This document shows, piece after piece, positions 56,806 to 64,000 of a stretch of 64,000 bases of DNA. The first letter of the stretch is position 1; each line of letters starts with the position of its first letter. The notes below the pieces were generated by a model. It had not been told where the DNA came from. It saw only the letters and a program-made list of their open reading frames with translations, and made no database searches. A program made the position numbers and the translations under genes. Origin of the DNA: Micromonospora ureilytica (GTDB lineage Bacteria; Actinomycetota; Actinomycetes; Mycobacteriales; Micromonosporaceae); NCBI RefSeq assembly GCF_015751765.1, contig NZ_JADOTX010000001.1, positions 5,580,001-5,644,000 of the forward strand, in the 5' to 3' direction.

Positions 56806-58446
56806 TCACATCCGGAGGGCCTCCGGGGTGTGCAGGCGGAGCATGGTGGCGGCTACGTCGGCCGGGGCTCGCCGGCGGGTCGCCATGGACACGGCGACCA
56901 TCACGGTGAAGGCCAGCGGCACCGTCCAGGCGGCCGGCTGCGCGATGAGCGTGGCCGGCCAGCCGGACAGCGGTGGGCCGAGCACGGTGACCAGCACCGC
57001 GCCGATCGCCGCGCCGCCGCCGACCACCACGCCGGCGGTGGCGCCCACGTCGGTCAGCCCGCGCCACCAGATGCCGAGCACCAGCAGCGGGCAGAAGCTC
57101 GACGCGGCGACAGCGAAGGCCAGCCCGACGACCTGCGACACGTCCAGTCCGGAGACGTGCAGCGACAGCACCGCCGGCACACCACCGGCGATGACGGTGG
57201 CCAGCCGGAAACCGCGTACCGAGCCCCGACCGAGCACGTCCGTCGAGATGACCCCGGCGACGCTGGTCAGCAGGCCGGACGAGGTGGAGAGGAACGCCGC
57301 GAAGGCACCGGCGGCGACCAGCGCGGCGAGTAGCCGCCCGGCCAGGCCGTCACCCAGAGCCGCCTCGGGTAGCAGCACCACCACCGCGTCGGTCTGGCCG
57401 CTGAGCAGCAGTTGCGGGGTGTAGATCCGGCCAAGGACCCCGTACAGGGTGGGCAGCAGGTAGAACGCGCCGACCAATGCCAGCACGACAAGGGTGGTCC
57501 TGCGGGCCGACGCGCCGTCCGGATTGGTGTAGAAGCGCACCAGCACGTGCGGCAGGCCCATGGTGCCCAGAAAGGTGGCCAGGATCAGCGAGTACGTGGC
57601 GAACAGGCCCCGGTCGTCGTCACCGGCGGCGCTGGGCAGCAACCAGTCGTTGGCATCGGTGGCCACCCCGGACACGTCCGGGACCGGATCACCGGCAGCG
57701 AAGGTCAGCTCGTCGCCGGGGCGTACCTCCCGGATGTCACCGTCGGGCAGGGTGAGGGTCGCGCGGTGCTCGACCACGACTGTGGTCGCGGCCCGGAACG
57801 TCGGCCCGTCGGGTGGGGTCACCGCCGGGCGGCCGTCGGCCTGCCACTGCAGGGCCAGGAAGATCACCGGTACGGCGAGAGCGGTCAGCTTGAGCCAGTA
57901 CTGGAACGCCTGCACGAAGGTGATGGCGCGCATGCCGCCCAGCGCCACGTTCGCGGTGACCACGGACGCCACCAGCAGGGCTCCGAGGGGGTACGGGGAG
58001 CCGGCCACCGTGGCCAGGGTCAGCCCGGCGCCCTGGAGCTGCGGCACCAGGTACAGCCAACCGATGAAGATCACGAAGGCTGTAGCCAGGATGCGGAGTC
58101 GACGCGATCCCAGCCGCAGCTCGCAGAAGTCGGGCAGGGTGAACGCCCCGGAGCGGCGCAGCGGCGCGGCCACGAAGAGCAGCAGGGCCAGGTAGCCGGC
58201 GGCGAACCCGACCGGGTACCAGAGCACGTCCACGCCGTACTTGAGGACCAGCCCCGCGATGCCGAGGAAGCTCGCCGCCGACAGGTACTCCCCGCCGATG
58301 GCGGCGGCGTTCCACGTGGGACTGATCGCCCGGGACGCCACCAGGAAGTCGGACGTGGTCCGGGCCAACCGCAGCCCGTAGAAGCCGATCCCGACGGTGA
58401 CCAGGGTGACCGCGACGATGGCCGGGACCACGAAGTCGTTGCCCAC
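56806..58446 (-). CDS. Sodium:solute symporter (SSS family)
   Basis: 546 aa, about 13 hydrophobic segments. SDFLVASRAISPTWNAAAIGG and GEYLSAASFLGIAG correspond to the ActP region, and GLPHVLVRFYTNP marks the centre, so it is a relative of the acetate symporter. A roughly 70-residue soluble insert (about 210-280, rich in Asp/Glu/Thr) interrupts the fold and is not seen in the first ActP. The substrate is unknown, probably a monocarboxylate. GTG start. The small gene upstream ends 1 bp before it, forming a pair like DUF485-actP. Confidence 0.88.
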   Translation of the reverse strand: MGNDFVVPAIVAVTLVTVGIGFYGLRLARTTSDFLVASRAISPTWNAAAIGGEYLSAASFLGIAGLVLKYGVDVLWYPVGFAAGYLALLLFVAAPLRRSGAFTLPDFCELRLGSRRLRILATAFVIFIGWLYLVPQLQGAGLTLATVAGSPYPLGALLVASVVTANVALGGMRAITFVQAFQYWLKLTALAVPVIFLALQWQADGRPAVTPPDGPTFRAATTVVVEHRATLTLPDGDIREVRPGDELTFAAGDPVPDVSGVATDANDWLLPSAAGDDDRGLFATYSLILATFLGTMGLPHVLVRFYTNPDGASARRTTLVVLALVGAFYLLPTLYGVLGRIYTPQLLLSGQTDAVVVLLPEAALGDGLAGRLLAALVAAGAFAAFLSTSSGLLTSVAGVISTDVLGRGSVRGFRLATVIAGGVPAVLSLHVSGLDVSQVVGLAFAVAASSFCPLLVLGIWWRGLTDVGATAGVVVGGGAAIGAVLVTVLGPPLSGWPATLIAQPAAWTVPLAFTVMVAVSMATRRRAPADVAATMLRLHTPEALRM

Positions 58447-58447
58447 C

Positions 58448-58861
58448 TCAGCGCTCCGGCCGTTGCACCAGGTCGGTGAAGTCCTGCTCGTTGCGTTCGG
58501 CGAGCCGCACGTACGCCCAGCCCACGGCGATCAGGAACGGGAAGGAGGCCACGCCGAGCAGCAGCCACGGCAGGTTGACGCCGACGACTGTGGTCCGGCC
58601 GAGCGAGGGCGCGATCGCGAACAGCCAGGGCAACCCGCCCAACCCGATGGCCACCACCAGGGACAGCCGCAGTGCCAGCGCGAGTTGGGCCCGGACCAGG
58701 CCGCGGACCAGCGCCTCACCGACCTGGGTCTGCTGGGCCAACTCGGCGCGGGTCCGCTCGGCGCGGGTGTCCTGCCGGGTGATATCGGCCAGCACGATCC
58801 GGGACCGCCGGGGCGGCGGTACCGCACCGCTCGACCCCACGTCGGGGAGTTGCTTGGCCAC
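58448..58861 (-). CDS. Small two-helix membrane protein paired with the second symporter
   Basis: 137 aa. Two hydrophobic segments (about 64-82 ALRLSLVVAIGLGGLPWLFA and 93-112) and a charged tail ending in LVQRPER. Its position directly before an SSS symporter and its two-helix plan match DUF485-like partners, although sequence similarity to the first DUF485 protein is slight. A long charged N-terminus (RAERTRAELAQQ) is distinctive. GTG start. Confidence 0.8.
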   Translation of the reverse strand: MAKQLPDVGSSGAVPPPRRSRIVLADITRQDTRAERTRAELAQQTQVGEALVRGLVRAQLALALRLSLVVAIGLGGLPWLFAIAPSLGRTTVVGVNLPWLLLGVASFPFLIAVGWAYVRLAERNEQDFTDLVQRPER

Positions 58862-58905
58862 CCCGGCAGTCTCGCCCGCCGCACGCGATTGTCAAGCGCT
58901 CACGC

Positions 58906-60609
58906 TCACCAGCCTCGCAGACCGGGGCAGTCGGTAACGCTGGCGCTCACCGGGATCGTGGCGAGAACCCGCTGGGCGCGTTCCCTACCGAGGTTCGTCG
59001 CCCAGAAGCCGTCCCGGGGCAGCTCGTTGGCGATCTCCCCCAACGCGCAGGAGCGCATCGGCTCTGGCAGCCGACCCAGGGCCGGCACGGCGTCGGCCGA
59101 CAGCCCGGACAGGTAGCTGACATCCAACCGGCCGGTCTCCAGGTACCTGTCGACGTTCCGATCGGCGATCAGGCGATCAGGGTTGAGAAGTGCCAACCCG
59201 AGCAGCGCCAGCACCGCCGTGCCCACCACCAGCGGGGGGAGCCAGTCGGCCCGCAACCGCACCACGGCCACCCCGACCAGAATGAAGAGCAGCCCGAGCC
59301 AGAGCTCGACCGCCGACACGACGAGCCGCAGCCGGGTGGCACCGTACGCGTCGGCGTAGACCTGCATCCGGTAGAGCGCCGAGGCGACGATCACCAGACT
59401 GAGCGCGGCGAGCGTGCCGAGCAGTACGCGGACCAGCAGCCGGTCCGCCCGGGTTGCCTTCGGCGCCCGGCGGGCTGCGATCGCGATCACCAGCAGGGTG
59501 AGCGCGGTGACGGCGAGCAGTTGCCAGAACCCGCCGCGGGCGTACTGGGCGTAGGTGAGCCCCGCCGTACGCAGCACGTGCCCCGCCCCGCCGAACAACA
59601 CAGTCAGCTGGACCAGCACGAACACGGCGAACAGGGCGTCGAGCAACACCAGCGGGAGGGTCCACTCCAGCCGGTGGGCCGGTCGGGACGGCGCCGGTCG
59701 CAGCCCCTCCAGGTCGGGTGGGCGGCTGACCAGGTACGCGGCACCGAGCAGACCGCCGCCGATCAGGAGTAGACGCAGCAACCAGCCGATCACACCCGCC
59801 GGCGAGATGTCGGGCAGCAGACCGCCGACCAGGTTGGCGAAGACCGCGTCGGCGGACGAGAAGAGCAGCCCGAACAGCGTCAGCAGGACGGCGGACATCG
59901 CGAGGCTGGTCACGATGCGCCCGAACCCGATCCCCGAGCCGGCCGGGCGGTTGTCGCGCACTCCGCGTACCGCCCACGGGAGCGCCCGTACCGTCGCGGC
60001 CGGCGGCAGCGTCGCGGCGACAAGCATTCCTAGCGGGCTTCGCCCGCCGGTCACCGCGAGTGTCCCGGTGACCGCCGCCGCGAGCAGGCAGAGGACGAAG
60101 AGCCAGCCGGCGGCCCGGACCGTGCCGACGGCGACCAACGTGACAGTCGTGGCAGCCCAGGCGACCTGAGCCACCCGCCCCGGTGCCCCCGTGGCACCGG
60201 GACGGGCGGTTGCGGAGCCGGTTGCGGCGCCGGGTTCGGTCGGCTCGGTGCGGCCTGCGGCCGGGGAGGACGTCCCGGACCTGACGACTCCGGCGGCGCC
60301 CAGGGCCGCCGCGCCGGCCAACGCCGCGACCAGCCAGCCGAGGCCCGGACGAACCATGGTGAGCACCGAGGCGCCGACGACTGCTGCCGCCGCCAACGCC
60401 GCCAGCACCATCGGACGGGCGGCACCGGATGGTCCCGGCCAGCGCCGCGCGATCACCGATGGTGGCCGGGGCAGGGCGGGCGCGGCCATGAATGCCGGGG
60501 GACTACCGGCCGTCGGCGGTGCGGCCGGGCCGGGCCGCACGGTCGCGGCGACCTGCGCAGGCCCGGTCGGCCCGGTGGCCGGAAGTGGGGTGCTGCCCGG
60601 GCTGGTCAT
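58906..60609 (-). CDS. Polytopic membrane protein, DUF4153/DUF4173 type
   Basis: 567 aa with about 12-14 hydrophobic segments after a Pro/Ala-rich 60-residue N-terminus. ALYRMQVYADAYGATRLRLV and RNVDRYLETGRLDVSYLSGL in the C-terminal part are the DUF4153-like signature; function unknown. ATG 60609 overlaps the histidine kinase stop (ATGA), so it belongs to the regulator-kinase operon and may be sensed, modulated or controlled by it. Confidence 0.8.
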   Translation of the reverse strand: MTSPGSTPLPATGPTGPAQVAATVRPGPAAPPTAGSPPAFMAAPALPRPPSVIARRWPGPSGAARPMVLAALAAAAVVGASVLTMVRPGLGWLVAALAGAAALGAAGVVRSGTSSPAAGRTEPTEPGAATGSATARPGATGAPGRVAQVAWAATTVTLVAVGTVRAAGWLFVLCLLAAAVTGTLAVTGGRSPLGMLVAATLPPAATVRALPWAVRGVRDNRPAGSGIGFGRIVTSLAMSAVLLTLFGLLFSSADAVFANLVGGLLPDISPAGVIGWLLRLLLIGGGLLGAAYLVSRPPDLEGLRPAPSRPAHRLEWTLPLVLLDALFAVFVLVQLTVLFGGAGHVLRTAGLTYAQYARGGFWQLLAVTALTLLVIAIAARRAPKATRADRLLVRVLLGTLAALSLVIVASALYRMQVYADAYGATRLRLVVSAVELWLGLLFILVGVAVVRLRADWLPPLVVGTAVLALLGLALLNPDRLIADRNVDRYLETGRLDVSYLSGLSADAVPALGRLPEPMRSCALGEIANELPRDGFWATNLGRERAQRVLATIPVSASVTDCPGLRGW

Positions 60610-61688
60610 GCGGCCTCTTCTCGGTATGGTCCGTCACACGGGATGGTGACCTGGATGCGGCAGCCGGGTCGCTCGCCCCGGTGTGGCCCGGCGGGATCGA
60701 GGACACCGATCCGACCGCCGTGCAACTCGACGACCCACCGGGCGATGGCCAGGCCGAGCCCGGTCCCGCCTCCCGCCGACCGGTCGCCGCGGGTGAACCG
60801 CTCGAACACCCGGGAACGCTCGGTCGGCGGAATGCCCTGACCCTCGTCGCTCACCTCGAAGCGGAGCTGGTCGCCGTGTTCCTCGGCGCTCACCCGCACC
60901 GTGCCGCCGGGCGGGCTGTGTCGCGCCGCGTTGTCGAGCAGGTTCGCGAAGACCTGGTGCAGCCGCCACGGGTCCGCTTGGACCGTCAGCGGCGCCGGCA
61001 GGTCGCGGAGCTGGAAGCGCACGTCCAGGCCGGCACCGGACGCGCTGGCCGTGGCGTGCTCCACCGCCTCGTCGAGGAAGTCCCCCACGTCGATGCGTAC
61101 CCGCCGCAGCGGCACCACCCCGGCGTCGAGTCGGGACAGGTCGAGCAGGTCGGCGACGAGGTGCCCGAGCCGTTCGGTCTGGGTCAGGGCCGAACGCAGC
61201 GCCGCGGGTTCGGGATCGGCCACCCCGTCCACCATGTTCTCCAGCACGCCCTGCAACGCGGTGATCGGCGTACGCAGCTCATGCGAGACGTTCGCGATCA
61301 GCTCGCGTCGGCGCTGGTCGGCGGCGTGCAGGTCCTCGGCCATCTTGTTGAACGCCTGGGCCAGCTCGCCGACCTCGTCACGGGAGGTGGCGCGCACCCG
61401 GCGTGTGTAGTCGCCGCGGGCCATCGCGCCGGCGGCCGCCGTCATGTCCCGCAACGGCGAGGTCATGCCGTGGGCGAGCACCTGCGAGGTGAGCAGGGCG
61501 ACGGCGATGGCGGTGGCCGAGGTGACCGGCGGCGGCCAGCCGATGCCGTACGAGAAGTAGGCCAGCCCGGCCGCACCGGAGGCGACCAGCAGCACCCCCA
61601 GCTTCAGCTTGATCGAGCGCACCGGGTCCAACGGTCGGGGCAGCAGCTCCAGCACCCGGTCCAGACGGGTGAGCAGGGTCGCCGTCAT
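60606..61688 (-). CDS. Sensor histidine kinase
   Basis: 360 aa. Two hydrophobic N-terminal segments (about 30-45 and 52-72) with almost no external loop, a HAMP domain (about 75-128, SPLRDMTAAAGAMARGDYTR), HisKA with ANVSHELRTPITAL (about 134-147) and HATPase_c (NLLDNAARHSPPGG, DEGQGIPPTE, GGGTGLGLAIARW). The lack of an external domain suggests that it senses within the membrane. ATG 61688 overlaps the response-regulator stop (ATGA). Middle gene of the three-gene operon. Confidence 0.92.
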   Translation of the reverse strand: MTATLLTRLDRVLELLPRPLDPVRSIKLKLGVLLVASGAAGLAYFSYGIGWPPPVTSATAIAVALLTSQVLAHGMTSPLRDMTAAAGAMARGDYTRRVRATSRDEVGELAQAFNKMAEDLHAADQRRRELIANVSHELRTPITALQGVLENMVDGVADPEPAALRSALTQTERLGHLVADLLDLSRLDAGVVPLRRVRIDVGDFLDEAVEHATASASGAGLDVRFQLRDLPAPLTVQADPWRLHQVFANLLDNAARHSPPGGTVRVSAEEHGDQLRFEVSDEGQGIPPTERSRVFERFTRGDRSAGGGTGLGLAIARWVVELHGGRIGVLDPAGPHRGERPGCRIQVTIPCDGPYREEAA

Positions 61689-62359
61689 AACGGCAGCTCC
61701 AGGGCGTAGCCGACCCCGTGCACAGTGCGGATGAGATCGGCGCCCAGCTTGCGGCGCAGAGCCTTGATGTGGCTGTCCACCGTGCGGGTGCCGTTTCCGT
61801 CGCCCCATCCCCAGACATCGGCCAGGAGCCGTTCCCGGGGGAGCACCGTGCGAGGTCGCCCCGCGAGGTGGACCAGCAGGTCGAACTCGGTCGGGGTGAG
61901 GTGCACGTCCGACCCGGCCCGGCGGACCCGTCGCTCGGCCTCGTTGATCTCGATGTCGCCGAGGCGGATGGCGGGCGGCGTGGCGGCGGCCCGCTCCACC
62001 CGGCGCAGCAGGACATGCACCCGGGCCGTGAGTTCCCGCATCGAGAACGGCTTGGTGAGGTAGTCGTCCGCGCCGACCGCCAGCCCCACGAGCAGATCGG
62101 TCTCGTCGTCCCGGGCGGTGAGCATCAGCACCGGCACCGGCCGGTCGGCCTGGATCCGGCGGCACACCTCCAGGCCGTCGAAGCCGGGCAGCATCACGTC
62201 GAGGACGACAAGATCCGGCTGTGCGGCGTGGAACTGCGCGACCGCGCTGGGCCCGTCCGCCGCGATCTCCACCGTGAAACCCTCGGCCCGTAATCGGGCG
62301 GCGATGGACTCGGCGATGGTCCGTTCGTCCTCGACCACCAGTACCCGGCGTTCGTTCAT
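61685..62359 (-). CDS. OmpR/PhoB family response regulator
   Basis: 224 aa. Receiver with the phospho-Asp in LVVLDVMLPGFDG (about Asp52), Thr and Lys in LMLTARDD and YLTKPFS. The C-terminal winged helix has LTPTEFDLLVHLAG and RTVDSHIKALRRKLG. ATG 62359 lies 8 nt after a TACAGT box. The promoter region upstream holds four DnaA-box-like 9-mers. Partner of the kinase that follows. Confidence 0.95.
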   Translation of the reverse strand: MNERRVLVVEDERTIAESIAARLRAEGFTVEIAADGPSAVAQFHAAQPDLVVLDVMLPGFDGLEVCRRIQADRPVPVLMLTARDDETDLLVGLAVGADDYLTKPFSMRELTARVHVLLRRVERAAATPPAIRLGDIEINEAERRVRRAGSDVHLTPTEFDLLVHLAGRPRTVLPRERLLADVWGWGDGNGTRTVDSHIKALRRKLGADLIRTVHGVGYALELPL

Positions 62360-62404
62360 GGGTCCTGACTGTAGGGAGCCGCCGTGGAGATCAGTGGTTT
62401 GCGT

Positions 62405-62498
62405 TGTGAATAACCTGTGGAGAACCGCTCATGCCTGTGGATAACTCCGGGACCGTGCCGGCTGGCGTGGTGGAACTCCCAAGGCTCGTTGTGGACAA
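62405..62498. promoter_or_regulatory. Cluster of four DnaA-box-like 9-mers
   Basis: TGTGAATAA (62405), TGTGGAGAA (62416), TGTGGATAA (62436) and TGTGGACAA (62490), all in one orientation with steps of 11, 20 and 54 bp. The last two equal perfect boxes (TTATCCACA and TTGTCCACA read backwards). It lies upstream of the response-regulator gene. Confidence 0.5.
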
Positions 62499-62541
62499 CC
62501 GACACACAGCTACCTCCCCTCCCGGCAAGGGCGGTCTGCGG

Positions 62542-63204
62542 TCACTCGAGGCCGATGCGCTCCGGCCGGGCCGAGGCGGAGCCGAGCCAGGTGTGCGGGT
62601 TGCCGTACCAGCACCAGCCCAGCTTGGGTGCGCCCTGGCTGATCCAGAGCGCCGGCACCCGCTTGTCGCCGCAGCGGGAGCCGACCAGCGAGAAGCACCT
62701 GTTGCTGGCGAGTGCGGCCGGGTGCAGCGTGATGAAGGCGAGCCCCTCGTCGATGGTGAGCGGCAGCCGGCCCTGCGCGGTGATCCCCTCCATGGCGGTG
62801 GCCGGGGCCAGGTTGCGGAACTCCTCGCCCCGGTCGACGTCGAAGAGCAGGTACGCCGGCCCGGCCGGCGCCTCCAACTCCTTGATCGGGTCGAAGCGGG
62901 GCAGGTCGTCCTCGGCGTAGTTCCGGTCGACGACGCCGGGCTTGCGCTTGCCGGCCAGCGTGGTCAGCTCCACCCGTTCCGGCACCCCGATCAGGTCCCG
63001 GGTGATGACCAGCAGGAACGGCACCCGGGCGTCGGTGGGGGCGGGCAGCCCGGCGGCGCCCTCGACCGCCCTGGCCCGCAGTGGCGCGACGAGGTCGCGG
63101 AAGGCGCTCTCGGTCAGCCCGGCGAGGGCGGGGTAGCCGAGCTGCACCAGTCGGTCGAGTTGGCTGTCGAACTCGGATTCGGTGTCGAACGGGGTCTCGG
63201 TCAC
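62542..63204 (-). CDS. DUF5701 family protein
   Basis: 220 aa, soluble. Starts with a Thr/Glu/Asp-rich 15 residues, then helices (SQLDRLVQLGYPALAGLTES). Later, DARVPFLLVITRDLIGVPERV, DVDRGEEFRNLAP and the Trp/Cys-rich end GWCWYGNPHTWLGSA are typical of DUF5701 proteins of actinomycetes. Function unknown. GTG 63204 follows GGGAGG. No operon partner on either side. Confidence 0.82.
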   Translation of the reverse strand: MTETPFDTESEFDSQLDRLVQLGYPALAGLTESAFRDLVAPLRARAVEGAAGLPAPTDARVPFLLVITRDLIGVPERVELTTLAGKRKPGVVDRNYAEDDLPRFDPIKELEAPAGPAYLLFDVDRGEEFRNLAPATAMEGITAQGRLPLTIDEGLAFITLHPAALASNRCFSLVGSRCGDKRVPALWISQGAPKLGWCWYGNPHTWLGSASARPERIGLE

Positions 63205-63270
63205 GGCAAGCCTCCCGGAAGTCGTACGGACTAGCGTACAACGTACGGTAGGGCTGCTCCCATTCCCGGC

Positions 63271-64000
63271 TCAGCGACTCCAATCCTGCTTCGCGGCCCT
63301 GACCAGCTTGTCCTTCAGCTCCCGGGTGTGCCGCCGGCTCACCGGCAGCTCGGTCGAGTCGATCACCACCACGTAGCCGGAGTTGACCAGTCGCAACTCC
63401 GCGATCAACTTCAACTGCACCAGGTACGACCGGTGCACCCGGACGAACCCGGCATCGGCCCAGCGCTCCGCGAGCGTGGCCAGCGAGACCCGCACCAGGT
63501 GCGACCCCTCCGCGGTGTGCAACCGGGCGTAGTCCCCCTGCGCCTCCACCCACCGCACCGCCGAGCGGGGCAGCATCCGGGTGGTGCCGGCCAACTCGAT
63601 GGGGATGGTCGGGTCCTCCTCGGCGCGGGCCAACGCCGCCGGGTGCGACGGCACCACCCGCGAGCCGATCACCCGGCGCAGCGACTCGGCCAGCCGATCG
63701 GCACGAACCGGTTTCCGCACGTAGTCGGTGGCGCCCAGGTCGAAGGCGTCCACCGCGCCGTCGTCGTACGCGGTGACGAACACGATCGCCGGTGGCCGGG
63801 CGAAGCGGCGCAGCACCCGGGCCAGCTCCATGCCGTCCAGGCCGGGCATCCGGATGTCCAGGAAGACCACGTCCACGTCGCCGTCGCGCAGCAGTCGCAG
63901 CGCCTCGGTGGCATCCCCGGCCGTGTGCAACCGGGCCACCCGGGGGTCGGCCCGGAGGTGGTACGCCAGCTCGTCGAGCGCGGGTGGCTCGTCGTCCACC
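63271..64000 (-). CDS. LytTR-type response regulator, N-terminus cut by window end
   Basis: Visible 242 residues: a receiver with VVFLDIRMPGLDGMEL (phospho-Asp), VFVTAYDD and YVRKPVR, then a linker, and a C-terminal LytTR DNA-binding domain (WVEAQGDYARLHTAEGSHLV, VHRSYLVQLKLIAELR, ELPVSRRHTRELKDKL). The frame is open to the last base, and the first residues (MDDEPP) look like the inside of a typical VDDEP opening, so the start is outside. LytTR regulators usually pair with a membrane kinase of the LytS class, presumably upstream of the window. Confidence 0.93.
   Translation of the reverse strand, partial: VDDEPPALDELAYHLRADPRVARLHTAGDATEALRLLRDGDVDVVFLDIRMPGLDGMELARVLRRFARPPAIVFVTAYDDGAVDAFDLGATDYVRKPVRADRLAESLRRVIGSRVVPSHPAALARAEEDPTIPIELAGTTRMLPRSAVRWVEAQGDYARLHTAEGSHLVRVSLATLAERWADAGFVRVHRSYLVQLKLIAELRLVNSGYVVVIDSTELPVSRRHTRELKDKLVRAAKQDWSR

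Noticed and set aside
57412..58479. Plus-strand frame of about 355 codons opposite the second symporter
   Set aside because: Gln/Gly/His-rich shadow translation without motifs, opposite a clear SSS symporter.
62405..62498. Chromosomal replication origin
   Set aside because: DnaA-like boxes are only four, there is no AT-rich unwinding stretch, and dnaA, dnaN, gyrB or rpmH are absent.
1..64000. tRNA, rRNA, insertion sequences or prophage genes
   Set aside because: Read through the intergenic gaps by eye and saw no tRNA-like cloverleaf, transposase, integrase or phage structural gene; a covariance search would be needed to exclude small RNAs.

Overview
The window looks like about 64 kb of chromosome from a high-GC actinomycete. 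My best guess is Micromonosporaceae, Micromonospora or a close relative. The guess rests on very GC-rich codon use, frequent GTG starts, a Bpa-type proteasome activator ending in GQYL, three LCP wall-polymer ligases in a row, and many leaderless promoters. I see no rRNA, tRNA, CRISPR array, insertion sequence or prophage. This is ordinary core and accessory chromosome, and the interest lies in regulation, repeats and a few odd proteins.

Layout. 0-0.5 kb: the end of a TPR-containing (AfsR/SARP-like) regulator. 0.7-3.5 kb: molybdenum cofactor cluster I (moaC, mogA, moeA, moaE). 3.5-11.2 kb: a GT87 mannosyltransferase-like membrane protein, DoxX, GNAT, an AAA ATPase beside a striking 19-bp perfect inverted repeat, two paralogous proline-rich membrane proteins, an EamA exporter and an A24 peptidase. 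11.3-18.0 kb: a PHP-UvrD fusion helicase, then an operon of fructosamine-kinase-like protein, moaA, moaD and a metallophosphoesterase. 18.2-22.5 kb: DUF4192, a VapBC-like pair, a TetR/oxidoreductase divergent pair and a GAP-family membrane protein. 22.5-24.8 kb: fdhD and mobA, the latter carrying a 30-bp minisatellite, and a small MobA-linked protein. Moco genes therefore sit in three places, and fdhD points to a formate dehydrogenase elsewhere.

24.8-41.6 kb: YbjN-like protein, a quinone reductase behind a SoxR-type operator, AsnC/Lrp divergent from a dimethylargininase, an orphan branched-chain amino acid binding lipoprotein, a hydrolase, bpa, two tandem HAD phosphatases, OsmC, a zincin-like peptidase, AIM24, pheA, small sensory (ACT, PAS) proteins, a NERD-like protein, and arginine deiminase behind a perfect 27-bp palindrome. 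41.6-49.7 kb: ATPase/histidine kinase pair, GDPD, rhodanese, three LCP proteins and a UDP-xylose-synthase-like SDR. 49.8-64 kb: a DUF485-acetate symporter operon behind a CRP-like box, flavin reductase, an ABC exporter, an ECF sigma factor with its membrane partner, a second SSS symporter pair, a response regulator-kinase-DUF4153 operon, a cluster of DnaA-box-like 9-mers, DUF5701 and a LytTR regulator cut by the window edge.

Two themes run through the window. First, about twenty genes have a TANNNT -10 box ending 6-7 nt before ATG or GTG, so many mRNAs are probably leaderless. These boxes also decide several start codons. Second, a family of about 69-bp intergenic palindromes with ends CGATCTTGCA / TGCAAGATCG occurs three times, plus one larger relative-like hairpin before mobA.
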